Assembly: GCA_016787045.1 (NCBI GenBank) | Contig: JAEUVA010000011.1 | Coordinates: 1-64,000 of the forward strand | Reading direction: 5' to 3' | Length of the DNA stretch: 64,000 bases | From: Chitinophagales bacterium | Lineage (GTDB): Bacteria > Bacteroidota > Bacteroidia > Chitinophagales > LD1 | Shown here: in pieces, positions 28,648 through 38,697 of the stretch | Layout of the letters: every line of letters begins with the position of its first letter | Position numbering within the stretch: the first letter of the stretch is position 1 | The notes under the pieces: model-generated | Databases searched by the model: none | The model's input: the letters and a program-made list of their open reading frames with translations, nothing else | What the model was told of the DNA's origin: nothing | Program-made: the position numbers and the translations under genes

Positions 28648-29580
28648 CTATGCGTAAAGCGCCAATATTTTTTCCAAAAGCACCTCTGCAATTTTGCGTT
28701 TGCTCTCGTGGGTCCAGCCGGCAATGTGTGGGGTGATGACCACCCGTGGGTGATGAGCCAAAGTGTGGAGTTGCGCCTTTTCTTCTGCTTTGAGGGTTTC
28801 TAATTTTTCGTTTTCCAATACGTCTAACCCGGCTGCTATGATGCGGTGCTCCTCTAAGGCAGTAATCAAATCAGCGGTATTTACATTCTTCCCTCTTGCT
28901 GTATTGATGAGCCATATCGGTTTTTTGAATTGGCGCAAAAAATCGGTATTTACAATATGTGTGGTTTCGGCAGTCAATGGCAGATGAATGCTCAGCACAT
29001 CGGCTTTTTCAAAAATAAGTGGCAGGTCGGCTTCTTGCACAAATTGGTTTCCAAAACCGGTTTTGTATTTATCATACGCCAGTATGCTTACATCAAAACC
29101 CAATAGTACTTTGGCAAATGCCTGAGCGGTGTTGCCATAACCAAGCAGCGCCACCGTTTTGCCGTGTAGCTCGGTGCCACGGTTGGGCTCGCGTATCCAT
29201 TCACTATTTTTAACCTGTGTGTGCGAGCGGCTGATGTTATTGAGCACATTAAGCAGCAAACCCAATGCATGTTCGCCTACAGCTTGCCGGTTGCCTTCGG
29301 GGCTGTTGAAACAAATAATGTTTCGCTTGGCGGCTGCCTCTAAATCCATTACTTCTAAACCACTGCCGGCACGGCACACAAATTTGAGGTAAGGGGCTTT
29401 GCTAAACAGTTCTTCGCCCGCAAATACTTTGCTGTTAACCACTAATCCATCGTATTGATGAATTATTTCATGCACCTGCTGCTCGGTAATATCCGGCAGG
29501 TCATGTACGGTAAATCCGTTTTTTTCTAAGCCGGTTTTGAGCAGCGGATGAAGGTGATCGGTAAGGAGGATTTTTGGCAC
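28648..29580 (-). CDS. D-2-hydroxyacid dehydrogenase, NAD-dependent (310 aa)
   Basis: No ATG fits the N-terminus; the GTG at 29580 (VPKILLTDHLHPLL) gives the family start, with another GTG at 29604 as alternative. The Rossmann motif is ALLGYGNTAQAFAKVL, and the catalytic trio is recognisable: Arg in INTARG, Glu in the DVLENEK segment and His in TPHIAGWTHES. It resembles phosphoglycerate dehydrogenase or glyoxylate/hydroxypyruvate reductase without an ACT domain, so the reaction is reduction or oxidation of a 2-keto/2-hydroxy acid; the substrate cannot be fixed. It is convergent with the hydroxylase gene at 27349. The 42-bp repeat array lies upstream. Confidence 0.88.
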   Translation of the reverse strand: MPKILLTDHLHPLLKTGLEKNGFTVHDLPDITEQQVHEIIHQYDGLVVNSKVFAGEELFSKAPYLKFVCRAGSGLEVMDLEAAAKRNIICFNSPEGNRQAVGEHALGLLLNVLNNISRSHTQVKNSEWIREPNRGTELHGKTVALLGYGNTAQAFAKVLLGFDVSILAYDKYKTGFGNQFVQEADLPLIFEKADVLSIHLPLTAETTHIVNTDFLRQFKKPIWLINTARGKNVNTADLITALEEHRIIAAGLDVLENEKLETLKAEEKAQLHTLAHHPRVVITPHIAGWTHESKRKIAEVLLEKILALYA

Positions 29581-29707
29581 GCGGCAAATGTATGAATGAA
29601 GCACAAACCTTGCATTCGGTTAGGTAGCTATCTATTGCAGAACGCTATAAGAGATGATAGAAACCATGCCTTGGAGTAGCGTAGCTACCGGAAAAAACTC
29701 CTGCCCG

Positions 29708-30157
29708 CTTCCAGAACTCTGCGAACGCAACAGAAATACTTCCTGCCCGCTTCCAGAACTCTGCGAACGCAACAGAAATACTTCCTATCCGCTTCCAGAA
29801 CTCTGCGAGCGTAACGGAAATACTTCCTACCCGCTTCCAGAACTCTGCGAACGCAACGGAAATACTTCCTACCAGCTTCCAGAACTCTGCGAGCGCAACG
29901 GAAATACTTCCTACCAGCTTCCAGAACTCTGCGAGCGCAACGGAAATACTTCCTGCCCGCTTCCAGAACTCTGCGAGCGTAACGGAAATACTTCCTACCA
30001 GCTTCCAGAACTCTGCGAGCGCAACAGAAATACTACCTACCCGCTTCCAGAACTCTGCGAGCGCAACAGAAATACTTCCTATCCGCTTCCAGAACTCTGC
30101 GAACGCAACGGAAATACTTCCTGCCCGCTTCCAGAACTCTGCGAGCGCAACGGAAAA
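29708..30157. repeat. 42-bp tandem repeat array, 11 copies (minisatellite)
   Basis: The core CTTCCAGAACTCTGCGA begins at 29708, 29750, 29792 and then every 42 bp to 30128, without a single indel; the last copy is about 30 bp. Units differ by substitutions at a handful of fixed positions. Each unit contains two short palindromes, GGAAATACTTCC and TGCGARCGCA, whose loop holds one of the variable sites. All three plus-strand frames are largely open because 42 is a multiple of three, so the 183-codon frame at 29654-30205 is not good evidence of a protein. This array fills the 584-bp gap between two minus-strand genes; 29581-29707 holds nothing else I recognise, though a degraded copy precedes the first unit. 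Confidence 0.95.
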
Positions 30158-30164
30158 ATTCCCT

Positions 30165-30530
30165 CTAAATTGTACTATATCCGTTGGCGGTCAGCCAACG
30201 GTTGAGCAGCCAAATCACGAGCAGTGTTGCTACGATGGTAACCCCGTATATGGTGTACAGTTGGGTTTTTGTACGCTCTGCGTTGGGTTTAAAAATGAAT
30301 GCCGAGTACCGGTTGGCAAATAGCAGCAACACTAACCCCACCAACATTAATGGTACCGAAAGTATAATGGCGGCTAACGAAAAATGAACTTCTTCAACGT
30401 GTTCTTTGATTTGCAAATACGGGCGGTAAAACCCGAGGTAAAAAAGCAAGCCACTGAGCGCTGTGGTCAGCAGGCCTGCCACCCGTGGGTGTTCCATTGC
30501 TTTTTGTTGCACCAGATTGTACTGTGCCAT
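30165..30530 (-). CDS. Small membrane protein of unknown function (121 aa)
   Basis: No family recognised. The sequence begins MAQYNLVQQKAMEHPRV and has three hydrophobic segments: about residues 17-36, 48-70 and 91-110, the last followed by a basic/polar end (NRWLTANGYSTI). Length and layout suggest an inner-membrane protein. Its stop lies 8 bp from the end of the 42-bp repeat array, so any terminator would have to lie in or beyond the array. Confidence 0.65.
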   Translation of the reverse strand: MAQYNLVQQKAMEHPRVAGLLTTALSGLLFYLGFYRPYLQIKEHVEEVHFSLAAIILSVPLMLVGLVLLLFANRYSAFIFKPNAERTKTQLYTIYGVTIVATLLVIWLLNRWLTANGYSTI

Positions 30531-30578
30531 GGGTATGGGTTTATCTCAAAAACTTAAACTGCATGTGATCTCTTACTT

Positions 30579-31286
30579 TCAATAATACACATAACCCAAC
30601 GAATCGTATAGTTGGCCGGTAGAATAATAGGTGGACCGGGGTTGTACTTTTCCTTCTGCATCCATTTTGTACTTGTAGATAAAGTGCGTGATGGTATCTC
30701 CTTTGTAGCTGCTCATTACATACCGTTTGAGCAGATTTTTACCGGCAAAAATATTGCATTTACAGAGTAGTGCATCTGCACTTACGGTATCCCACCTTTG
30801 CGGATAGTAGTCATAAGCATGTTTGTATTGCCACTTATTATTTTTTGCATTTTGCTTCCCGTATGTACTGTACAAAAGTGAACCTGTACTGTCATAAACA
30901 AACCGCTCTACGAACTTACCGCTTTGCACAAAAGCCGGTTGCTCGCGATGATTTTCTACAATGGTATCGTAATAAATGTTTGGGTATCGGTCCTTGTGCA
31001 CTATTAAAACACGATTGGCCGCATAGCTGTAGTTCCATTCTTCGCCATACGGTTGTTTTACTGTGGCAAGCCGCCCCATTTCATCATAGAGGTATTCATC
31101 GCGGGTATCACTCAGGTGGTGAATGATTTGTTTTAGGCGGCCTTTGAGTAGCAGGTTTTCCGTAGTGCGAACAACCGTTGCACTACAGAGAAAAAACACG
31201 GCTAACATCCCTGCTGAACTCAAAATGCTATTACATGTATTTGAAGTTGAAAATACAGCCGCACATATACGTATTTTCTTAAGCAT
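30579..31286 (-). CDS. YD/RHS-repeat-like exported protein (235 aa)
   Basis: The start is uncertain: ATG at 31286, or the internal ATG at 31208 (MLAVFFLCSATVV), which gives a cleaner export signal. The body carries YD-repeat-like strands such as YLYDEMGRLATV, FVYDSTGSLLYSTYG and YYSTGQLYDSLGYVYY, the motif of RHS and teneurin shells. At this length it is only a few strands and cannot form a full RHS cocoon, so it is either a small periplasmic or lipid-anchored relative or a remnant. Its neighbours (small membrane protein, toxin-antitoxin pair) give no functional hint. Confidence 0.6.
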   Translation of the reverse strand: MLKKIRICAAVFSTSNTCNSILSSAGMLAVFFLCSATVVRTTENLLLKGRLKQIIHHLSDTRDEYLYDEMGRLATVKQPYGEEWNYSYAANRVLIVHKDRYPNIYYDTIVENHREQPAFVQSGKFVERFVYDSTGSLLYSTYGKQNAKNNKWQYKHAYDYYPQRWDTVSADALLCKCNIFAGKNLLKRYVMSSYKGDTITHFIYKYKMDAEGKVQPRSTYYSTGQLYDSLGYVYY

Positions 31287-31313
31287 GTATCACTTGTAAC
31301 GTTGTTTAGTTGT

Positions 31314-31700
31314 TTAGTTGAATAGTAACTCTAACTCGTAATTTTTAAAGTTCGCATCACCGGTTACAAGAGTTAACCCTTCTGTTTTTGCCTGTGCTAT
31401 TAACAGCCGGTCAAATGGATCTCTATGGTGAAAGGGCAGTTGAATTAACGCTGTAGAATGAGCTCTTCTTATCGGTAGTTCCTTAAATCCCAACTCATCT
31501 ATTTTAGCCAATAGTTGCGCAAGGGTACCGTTAAGTTGAAGTTTACCTAATGATAACTTGATGGCGATTTCCCACTCACTGACAACGCTTAAATACAATT
31601 CATTTTTCGTGTCTGTCAAAACATCTCTGACAGTGCCCGATAGTAACTCTTCATTGCTAATTGCCCACAATACGATATGTGTATCAACCAGATATTGCAT
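31314..31700 (-). CDS. PIN-domain toxin, VapC-like (128 aa)
   Basis: All the acidic positions of a PIN ribonuclease are present: D6 (YLVDTH), E44 (SEWEIAIK), D94/D97 (DPFDRLL) and D115 (TGDANF). VapC-type toxins cleave tRNA or rRNA when the antitoxin is lost. The ATG overlaps the stop of the upstream antitoxin gene by one base (TAATG), the usual translational coupling of these pairs. The WAISN and PFHHRDPFDR segments place it in the group commonly paired with DUF2281 proteins. Confidence 0.9.
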   Translation of the reverse strand: MQYLVDTHIVLWAISNEELLSGTVRDVLTDTKNELYLSVVSEWEIAIKLSLGKLQLNGTLAQLLAKIDELGFKELPIRRAHSTALIQLPFHHRDPFDRLLIAQAKTEGLTLVTGDANFKNYELELLFN

Positions 31701-31915
31701 TATTCGTATTCTTTCATGTCTTGCAGTGGAGCATCAAAATCCGGAGCAATCCATTTGATAAGCCCTTTCCCGATTCCTAACTTTCTGTTTTGAGAAGATG
31801 AAGCAGAGGCATCTTGCTTGGCTTTTTCAAGTAAAAAATCAATGTAATCAGATATTGAAGCAAGCATGGCCTCCGGCAGCTTTTCTATCTTTTTGATAAT
31901 GAGATCGGTCTTCAT
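31700..31915 (-). CDS. DUF2281-type antitoxin (71 aa)
   Basis: The short acidic/basic protein begins MKTDLIIKKIEKLPEAMLAS and continues SDYIDFLLEKAKQ, the DUF2281 helix pair often found in front of PIN toxins. The C-terminal half (IKWIAPDFDAPLQDMKEY) ends in the typical D-FD-PL-DF-like peptide thought to insert in the toxin's active site. It comes first in a two-gene unit with the toxin and overlaps it by one base. The 117 bp between this gene and eno contain nothing clear. Confidence 0.85.
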   Translation of the reverse strand: MKTDLIIKKIEKLPEAMLASISDYIDFLLEKAKQDASASSSQNRKLGIGKGLIKWIAPDFDAPLQDMKEYE

Positions 31916-32032
31916 ACATAGAATGTGTGTAGCGAAGATAATGTATTAATTGCAATGACAATTAGTGCGAGGTAACCGCTCCCAAAAACCGAACCTGAGA
32001 ACAAGAAGTTAGGCCCTTCCGAAAAACTTTGC

Positions 32033-33403
<1,371 letters not shown>

Positions 33404-33436
33404 TTAGCGGCATCAAAAAAATCTAAAAAGCAATTT

Positions 33437-34297
33437 ATGCAGTGGAAAGGAAGAAGACAAAGCGATAACGTAGAAGACCTGCGCGGTAGCGGAGGTGGTG
33501 GCCGCAGAGGAATGGCACTGGGTGGAGTAGGTACCCTTGTAGTAATTTTGATTGCCCTGTTTATGGGTAAAAACCCGGGCGATTTATTACAGCTCATCGG
33601 TAACGCCCCCATGCAGCAAACTGAGGCGCCCAACCAACCCCAACCCGATGACGAGGCCGCAGCTTTTGTAAAAGTAGTACTGGCCGATTGCGAAGATGTA
33701 TGGAACAAACTGTTTACCGAAGCCGGTATGCCATACAAAGAGCCCACACTGGTACTTTTTAGAAATGGAGTAGAAAGCGCCTGCGGCTCTGCCTCATCGG
33801 CCATGGGGCCGTTTTACTGCGGTGCCGATGAAAAAATATATATTGATTTATCGTTTTACGATGAGTTACAAAGCCGCTTTAAAGCCCCCGGTGATTTTGC
33901 CATGGCTTACGTAGTAGCGCACGAGGTGGGCCATCACATTCAAAACCTGCTGGGCATATCGGGCAAAGTACATGCCCAGCGGCAAAACCTAAGTGAGGCA
34001 GAGTACAACAAACTATCCGTTAAGTTGGAACTGCAAGCCGATTTTTTAGCCGGAGTGTGGGCACACCACGCGCAAAAAATGAAACAAGTACTGGAAACCG
34101 GTGATATTGAAGAAGCGCTCACAGCCGCCAATGCCATTGGCGATGATAAACTGCAAAAACAAGCGCAGGGCTATGTAGTGCCCGATGCCTTTACGCACGG
34201 CACCAGCGAGCAGCGTATGCGTTGGTTTAAGAAAGGTTACCAAACTGGCGATTTGAATCAGGGGGATACGTTTGCAGTAAGTGAAAGTAACATATAA
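33437..34297 (+). CDS. Neutral zinc metallopeptidase, YpfJ family (286 aa)
   Basis: The N-terminus MQWKGRRQSDNVEDLRG followed by a Gly-rich turn and a single membrane helix (about residues 27-43) is characteristic of this family. The zinc motif is HEVGHH (H162, E163, H166), preceded by the Cys-containing loop FYCGADEKIYID. Downstream comes QADFLAGVWAHHA, which supplies further conserved residues. It is an inner-membrane-anchored protease whose substrate is unknown. The next gene (SIR2-NTPase) starts only 30 bp later on the same strand but is far richer in A+T. Confidence 0.93.
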   Translation: MQWKGRRQSDNVEDLRGSGGGGRRGMALGGVGTLVVILIALFMGKNPGDLLQLIGNAPMQQTEAPNQPQPDDEAAAFVKVVLADCEDVWNKLFTEAGMPYKEPTLVLFRNGVESACGSASSAMGPFYCGADEKIYIDLSFYDELQSRFKAPGDFAMAYVVAHEVGHHIQNLLGISGKVHAQRQNLSEAEYNKLSVKLELQADFLAGVWAHHAQKMKQVLETGDIEEALTAANAIGDDKLQKQAQGYVVPDAFTHGTSEQRMRWFKKGYQTGDLNQGDTFAVSESNI

Positions 34298-34327
34298 AAA
34301 ATTACCTTTAATCACTTATCAACCATT

Positions 34328-36853
34328 ATGGAAGAAACCATTACAAAACTTAAACAGCTTCTTGAGGATCTTAACGAAATACCAATTTTGTTTACCGGTG
34401 CAGGTTTTAGCTACGGAGCCACTTTAAACAATGGGGATCCAATTCCATTGGGTAACAAGCTAAAAGAGGTAATAATTGACGATTTTATTAAAGCCACGGG
34501 TAAAATGAGGGAAGATTTGCTTGCTGCATCACTTAGTGCTGTATCAAGTTTCGCTCAAACACAGAATGGGATCGGGGCCTTCAATGACTTTATTTGTGAT
34601 TTGCTTAAGCATGTTAAACCCACAAAAAGTCATGATAATTTGGTAAAGTATAACTGGCAGAAGATCTACACAACAAATGTTGATGATGTTTTGGAAACAA
34701 TATACACGAAAGCCGAAAAACAATACATTGCTCATAATTCAAAACACGCAAACTATATCAAAGACAAAAGTCGTGTAGAGTACATTAAGCTACATGGCTG
34801 TGTACTTAACAAATCTGAAGGGTTTGTATTTAGTTCCGAGGACTATGTTAGTGCTATTAAAAGCGATGATTGGCGTTTTAGTTCCCTTAGAACAGATTTT
34901 GGACACTCCGCATTTATCTTTGTTGGATACAGTTTAGGAGATATCAATATTGACTATTTCATAACCATGTACAATCAGTCAAAAAATCCCAGTAACAAAA
35001 AAAAATTATTCTTTATAGACCCCTCTGATAATACTCTCCTAATTAGCAAGATAAATAGCATTGGTGGAATACATATTAAGTGGGACACAAATGAGTTTCT
35101 AAATTTTTTAGCTACGGATGTACGTGTTGCTTATCCTCAAGCGCAAAAGGTGCTCTCCAGCGCCCAATCTGTTGGCTTCATTAATATCAATACTCTGTTT
35201 GCAGGCATTGCTAAAGAAACAAGCCCATACAACAGTAAGTTGTATTGGGGTGAAGATGCATCATGGAAAGATATTTTTCATAATTGGGACTTCGCACTTC
35301 CTTCGTTGGAAAACGTGTTAGACACTTTTTTGGATAGCTGGGACAAGCCCAATAAAACAGTTGCTGTTTTTAGTATTTATGGCAAACCGTTTACTGGTAA
35401 GTCATCATTTATCAAACGAATTGGCGCATCATTGATTAGCAAGGGGTATGTGGTCTATGAGTTTGAGGGCTTAAATAACTTAGACATTAGCAGGTTCGTT
35501 GACTTAATATATTTGGAACACAAAAGAGGGGTGCGTGACATTGCTCTTTTAGTAGATCATGCCTCTCAATATTATTATCCAATAAGAGATTTGGCCAAGA
35601 GAGGTTTGCCGGACATCAATTTGCTAATTGTAACCAGTGAGCGAACACAAAAACACAAGAAGCAAAAAGCGCAACTATTAGATTGTTTTTTTCAAGAATT
35701 TGAAATCCCTGAAGATATTACCCGACCTTTTGCCATCAACATTTGGAATGCTCTAAACTCAAAGGGCTTGCTTGGAAGTTTGAAGGGCAAGTTATTAGAC
35801 GATGCCGTTGATAAAATACTAAGCCATAGAAACTGCATCAATTTTCTTTGGTCTTTATTTCATGGTGAAAACTTCAGAACAAAGCTAATCAATGATGTTT
35901 CCCGAATTTTCTCCGGCAATACCTCTAACGAAAGAGATTTGCTTTTGTCCATGGTAATTCTTGAAGAATTAGGAATTGATCGCTTTCCAAGAGAGTTAGC
36001 AGGATTTATGTTTAAAACCAATGCGGATAACATTATACCTCAGATTGACGATTTCGTACGCGTTGACCACTCCGGCAACTTATCGCTTAGAATGAATTTC
36101 GTAAACGATGCAATTTTGGCATTAGTGACCAAGGAAGAAAAAAAGGAGTGCATCAAACAGATTTTGATTGACATCTCCGCGCATGTAATACCTGACGATC
36201 ACTCTTATTGGAATGAACTGGATGCAGCATTGTCCAGAACGTGGATACTGAATAAGCAGCTTGGTATAGGGCTTGAGTTAGGTCTACAAATGTTACACAG
36301 CATACAGAGCTACCGAACGAACAACTACAACTATTGGTTACTATTGGGGTTAGCAGAAAAAAAATTAAATCGTTTTGATTTAGCGATCAACCACCTTCAA
36401 CAAGCAAATTCACTAAAGGTGGGCAGGTATATGGTAGAACATGCATTGGCTTCTACTATACTAATGAAAGCTGTTAAAGATGGGGGTGTTACGAATGAAA
36501 GCGCTAAAGAGCTTTATAAGGTTGGCAAGAATGAAATGCTTGCCGTATTGAGGAAGCATAAAAGCTTAGATGTTCAATTAAGATGTATTGGTTCATTAGT
36601 GCAGTTATCCATTCAATTTTTTTCAAAGTATCCTCACTTTAAGCCAACAAAAGGTGAGTTAAAGGAGTTGGTTAGTATGACAGAGGCGTATAAAAAAACA
36701 CCAGTGGAGGCATTTCAAAGGGTTCGCGCACTGCTGAAAAAATACCTTTCTGAGATAAACGAATCTCGTTTAATGCCCGTTGACTTGGCTGAGCTAAATT
36801 CCTTCCAAAGCTACGCAAATCAGGAAACCTACAGCTTTGATGATGAAGAGTAG
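34328..36853 (+). CDS. SIR2-domain / P-loop NTPase / TPR-like protein, probable anti-phage defence effector (841 aa)
   Basis: Residues 1-265 form a SIR2-like NAD-binding domain: FTGAGFSYG (22-30), TTNVDD (115-120) with the catalytic-type Asn, KLHG with H156, and FIFVGYSLGD (196-205). Residues 340-560 form a P-loop NTPase: Walker A GKPFTGKSS (352-360), Walker B IALLVD (405-410) and an arginine-bearing sensor LLIVTSERT. The C-terminal 250 residues are helical with TPR-like spacing (YWLLLGLAEKKLNRFDLAINHL). This order, effector then STAND-like NTPase then sensor repeats, matches known NAD-depleting defence proteins that recognise a phage product. The gene is solitary among housekeeping genes. 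Three hand-counted 60-base lines gave 32-38% G+C against about 50% in the preceding gene, suggesting transfer. Confidence 0.8.
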   Translation: MEETITKLKQLLEDLNEIPILFTGAGFSYGATLNNGDPIPLGNKLKEVIIDDFIKATGKMREDLLAASLSAVSSFAQTQNGIGAFNDFICDLLKHVKPTKSHDNLVKYNWQKIYTTNVDDVLETIYTKAEKQYIAHNSKHANYIKDKSRVEYIKLHGCVLNKSEGFVFSSEDYVSAIKSDDWRFSSLRTDFGHSAFIFVGYSLGDINIDYFITMYNQSKNPSNKKKLFFIDPSDNTLLISKINSIGGIHIKWDTNEFLNFLATDVRVAYPQAQKVLSSAQSVGFININTLFAGIAKETSPYNSKLYWGEDASWKDIFHNWDFALPSLENVLDTFLDSWDKPNKTVAVFSIYGKPFTGKSSFIKRIGASLISKGYVVYEFEGLNNLDISRFVDLIYLEHKRGVRDIALLVDHASQYYYPIRDLAKRGLPDINLLIVTSERTQKHKKQKAQLLDCFFQEFEIPEDITRPFAINIWNALNSKGLLGSLKGKLLDDAVDKILSHRNCINFLWSLFHGENFRTKLINDVSRIFSGNTSNERDLLLSMVILEELGIDRFPRELAGFMFKTNADNIIPQIDDFVRVDHSGNLSLRMNFVNDAILALVTKEEKKECIKQILIDISAHVIPDDHSYWNELDAALSRTWILNKQLGIGLELGLQMLHSIQSYRTNNYNYWLLLGLAEKKLNRFDLAINHLQQANSLKVGRYMVEHALASTILMKAVKDGGVTNESAKELYKVGKNEMLAVLRKHKSLDVQLRCIGSLVQLSIQFFSKYPHFKPTKGELKELVSMTEAYKKTPVEAFQRVRALLKKYLSEINESRLMPVDLAELNSFQSYANQETYSFDDEE

Positions 36854-36858
36854 TAATT

Positions 36859-38595
36859 CTACTTATCCAACCACACCTCTCTAAAGTTGCGGTACTCCAT
36901 GCCGTTGTTGGGGCAGTTTTGCACGTAAGGTTGCAGCAATCTGCGGTTCATGCTGTGGGTAATCAGCAGCACGGGGGCATCATCCACAATCATTTGGTCA
37001 AGTTGCACGTACAGTTTATTGCGCTCGGCATCGTTAGTTGTATTCATGGCTTTTTCTAACAAGGCATCGTATGCCGCATTTTTGTAGCGGGTAGGGTTGC
37101 CATAAGAGGCCTGCTCCATGGTAGCCGGAACATTTTTGCCATAAAACAAACTCAAAAAGTTGATCGGATCCGGATAGTCGGCCACCCAGCCAAAGCGCCA
37201 GAAATTAACCTTGCCGGTTTCTACATTATTGGTGTGCTGCGCCCATACTACTTGGGTAATCTCCACTTCTATGTTCAAATTTTGTGTCAGCATTTTCTGG
37301 ATGGCTTCGGCAATTTTTTCGTTGCGCCCGCCACCGCTGTTTATCTCTAAAGTTATTTTAGGAAACCCCTTGCCATTGGGGTAGCCGGCTTTAGCCAAAT
37401 ACTCTTTGGCTTTGGCGGCATCAAACGTATAGCCCTTTACTTGGGCATTATCGTAACCGGGCATGCCCAGCGGCACAAAACCATTCATGCAAGGTGTTCC
37501 TTCGCCCTTGGCGGTATAGTCGGCAATGGCTTTGCGGTCTATGGCATAGTTAAAGGCCAGCCGCACGTTTTTGTTGCTCATTAGTTTATCGGGCACCAAA
37601 AAGCCATAAAACTGAGTGCTTAGTTCGGGGGCTACTTGAAGTTGAAATTTTTTGTATTCGCCTTTCAACTGTTTATTCTCATCAATAATTTCGTCAATCA
37701 TATCAAAGGGCAGGCGGTACTTGAGTTCCAAATCGCCTTTTTTGAAGGCCAGCATTTCGTTTTTTTCTTCTTTCATAAAACTTACCTTAATGCCGTCTAA
37801 GTAAGGCAGTTGATTGCCAAACTCATCTTTATCCCAATATTCTTCGTTGCGGGCGAGGATGATGGCCTCATCTTGTTTGAGCGCTTTGAGCACAAAGGGG
37901 CCGGTGCCTACGGCATGGTAGAGTATTTCTCCTTTGTATTTTTCTACGGCTTCTTTAGGAAACACAGCGGCAAAGGGCAGCGCTAATCGTTGCAGCAAAT
38001 CTACCGTTGGCTTGCGCAAAGTAATTTGCAGTGTAGTGTCGTCCAGCGCCTTTACGCCCCATTTTTCCAACAGCAACTTGTCGTCTTGTTTTTTTTCGCG
38101 GGCGGTGTACAGTTCTTCGGCACCGGCTATCACATCTCTAAAAAAAGTAAAACCCTGATTTTTGGGGTCTGGTGTACAGAGTTGATTGAGCGAATACACA
38201 AAATCCTGCGCGGTCATTAGGCGGCCTTTGCCACCTTCAAAACAGGGGTCGTTGTGAAACTTAACTCCGCTATGTAAACGAAAAGTGTACTGTGTAGCAT
38301 CTTCGCTCACCTCCCAGCTTTTGGCTAAGCAGGGTTCTATGGTCAGGTCTTTTTGATTAAACCGCACCAAGCCCTCATACACTTGGTTAGTGATGCGGTG
38401 GCCGGTAACTTCGGTAACACCCAGCGGGTAAATGCTTTTGAGAAACTCAGACTCATTATAGCGAAATACACCTCCATATTTTACGCCTCCTTTGGCTTCG
38501 CGTTTTGTAGTATTTTGGGTGTTGTTGTTTTTGCTATCGCCACAGCTTTGAAAAAGCAGGGAAAGAACGAGTGCTGCAAAAAGAGATAAGCGCAT
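36859..38595 (-). CDS. ABC transporter oligopeptide-type substrate-binding lipoprotein (578 aa)
   Basis: The ATG at 38595 gives a lipoprotein signal, MRLSLFAALVLSLLFQSC with C18 as the anchor; the frame is open to 38694 but that extension would overlap the divergent promoter region. The body is a family 5 solute-binding protein (SBP_bac_5): FRYNESEFLKSIYPLGV, VKFHNDPCFEG, GTGPFVLKALKQDEAIILARN and the NVRLAFNYAIDRKAI helix. It would present peptides or similar ligands to an ABC importer, yet no permease or ATPase gene is adjacent. It is convergent with the SIR2 gene, with only 5 bp between the stops. Confidence 0.93.
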   Translation of the reverse strand: MRLSLFAALVLSLLFQSCGDSKNNNTQNTTKREAKGGVKYGGVFRYNESEFLKSIYPLGVTEVTGHRITNQVYEGLVRFNQKDLTIEPCLAKSWEVSEDATQYTFRLHSGVKFHNDPCFEGGKGRLMTAQDFVYSLNQLCTPDPKNQGFTFFRDVIAGAEELYTAREKKQDDKLLLEKWGVKALDDTTLQITLRKPTVDLLQRLALPFAAVFPKEAVEKYKGEILYHAVGTGPFVLKALKQDEAIILARNEEYWDKDEFGNQLPYLDGIKVSFMKEEKNEMLAFKKGDLELKYRLPFDMIDEIIDENKQLKGEYKKFQLQVAPELSTQFYGFLVPDKLMSNKNVRLAFNYAIDRKAIADYTAKGEGTPCMNGFVPLGMPGYDNAQVKGYTFDAAKAKEYLAKAGYPNGKGFPKITLEINSGGGRNEKIAEAIQKMLTQNLNIEVEITQVVWAQHTNNVETGKVNFWRFGWVADYPDPINFLSLFYGKNVPATMEQASYGNPTRYKNAAYDALLEKAMNTTNDAERNKLYVQLDQMIVDDAPVLLITHSMNRRLLQPYVQNCPNNGMEYRNFREVWLDK

Positions 38596-38697
38596 GGATG
38601 ATTTATTTTTAGGTGCGCAAAGAAAAGATTTGGCGGGAGATAGCAAGCGGGTTTGATTCTGCATTATGTGTTTTAATTTGTTTTTCATCTTCACGCC

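Noticed and set aside
29708..30157. CRISPR array
   Set aside because: The repeats are contiguous with no unique spacers, and no cas gene is nearby.
29654..30205. 183-codon open frame across the 42-bp repeats
   Set aside because: All three forward frames are mostly open because the unit is 42 bp; base changes fall at replacement as well as silent sites, and no signal or flanking gene structure supports translation.
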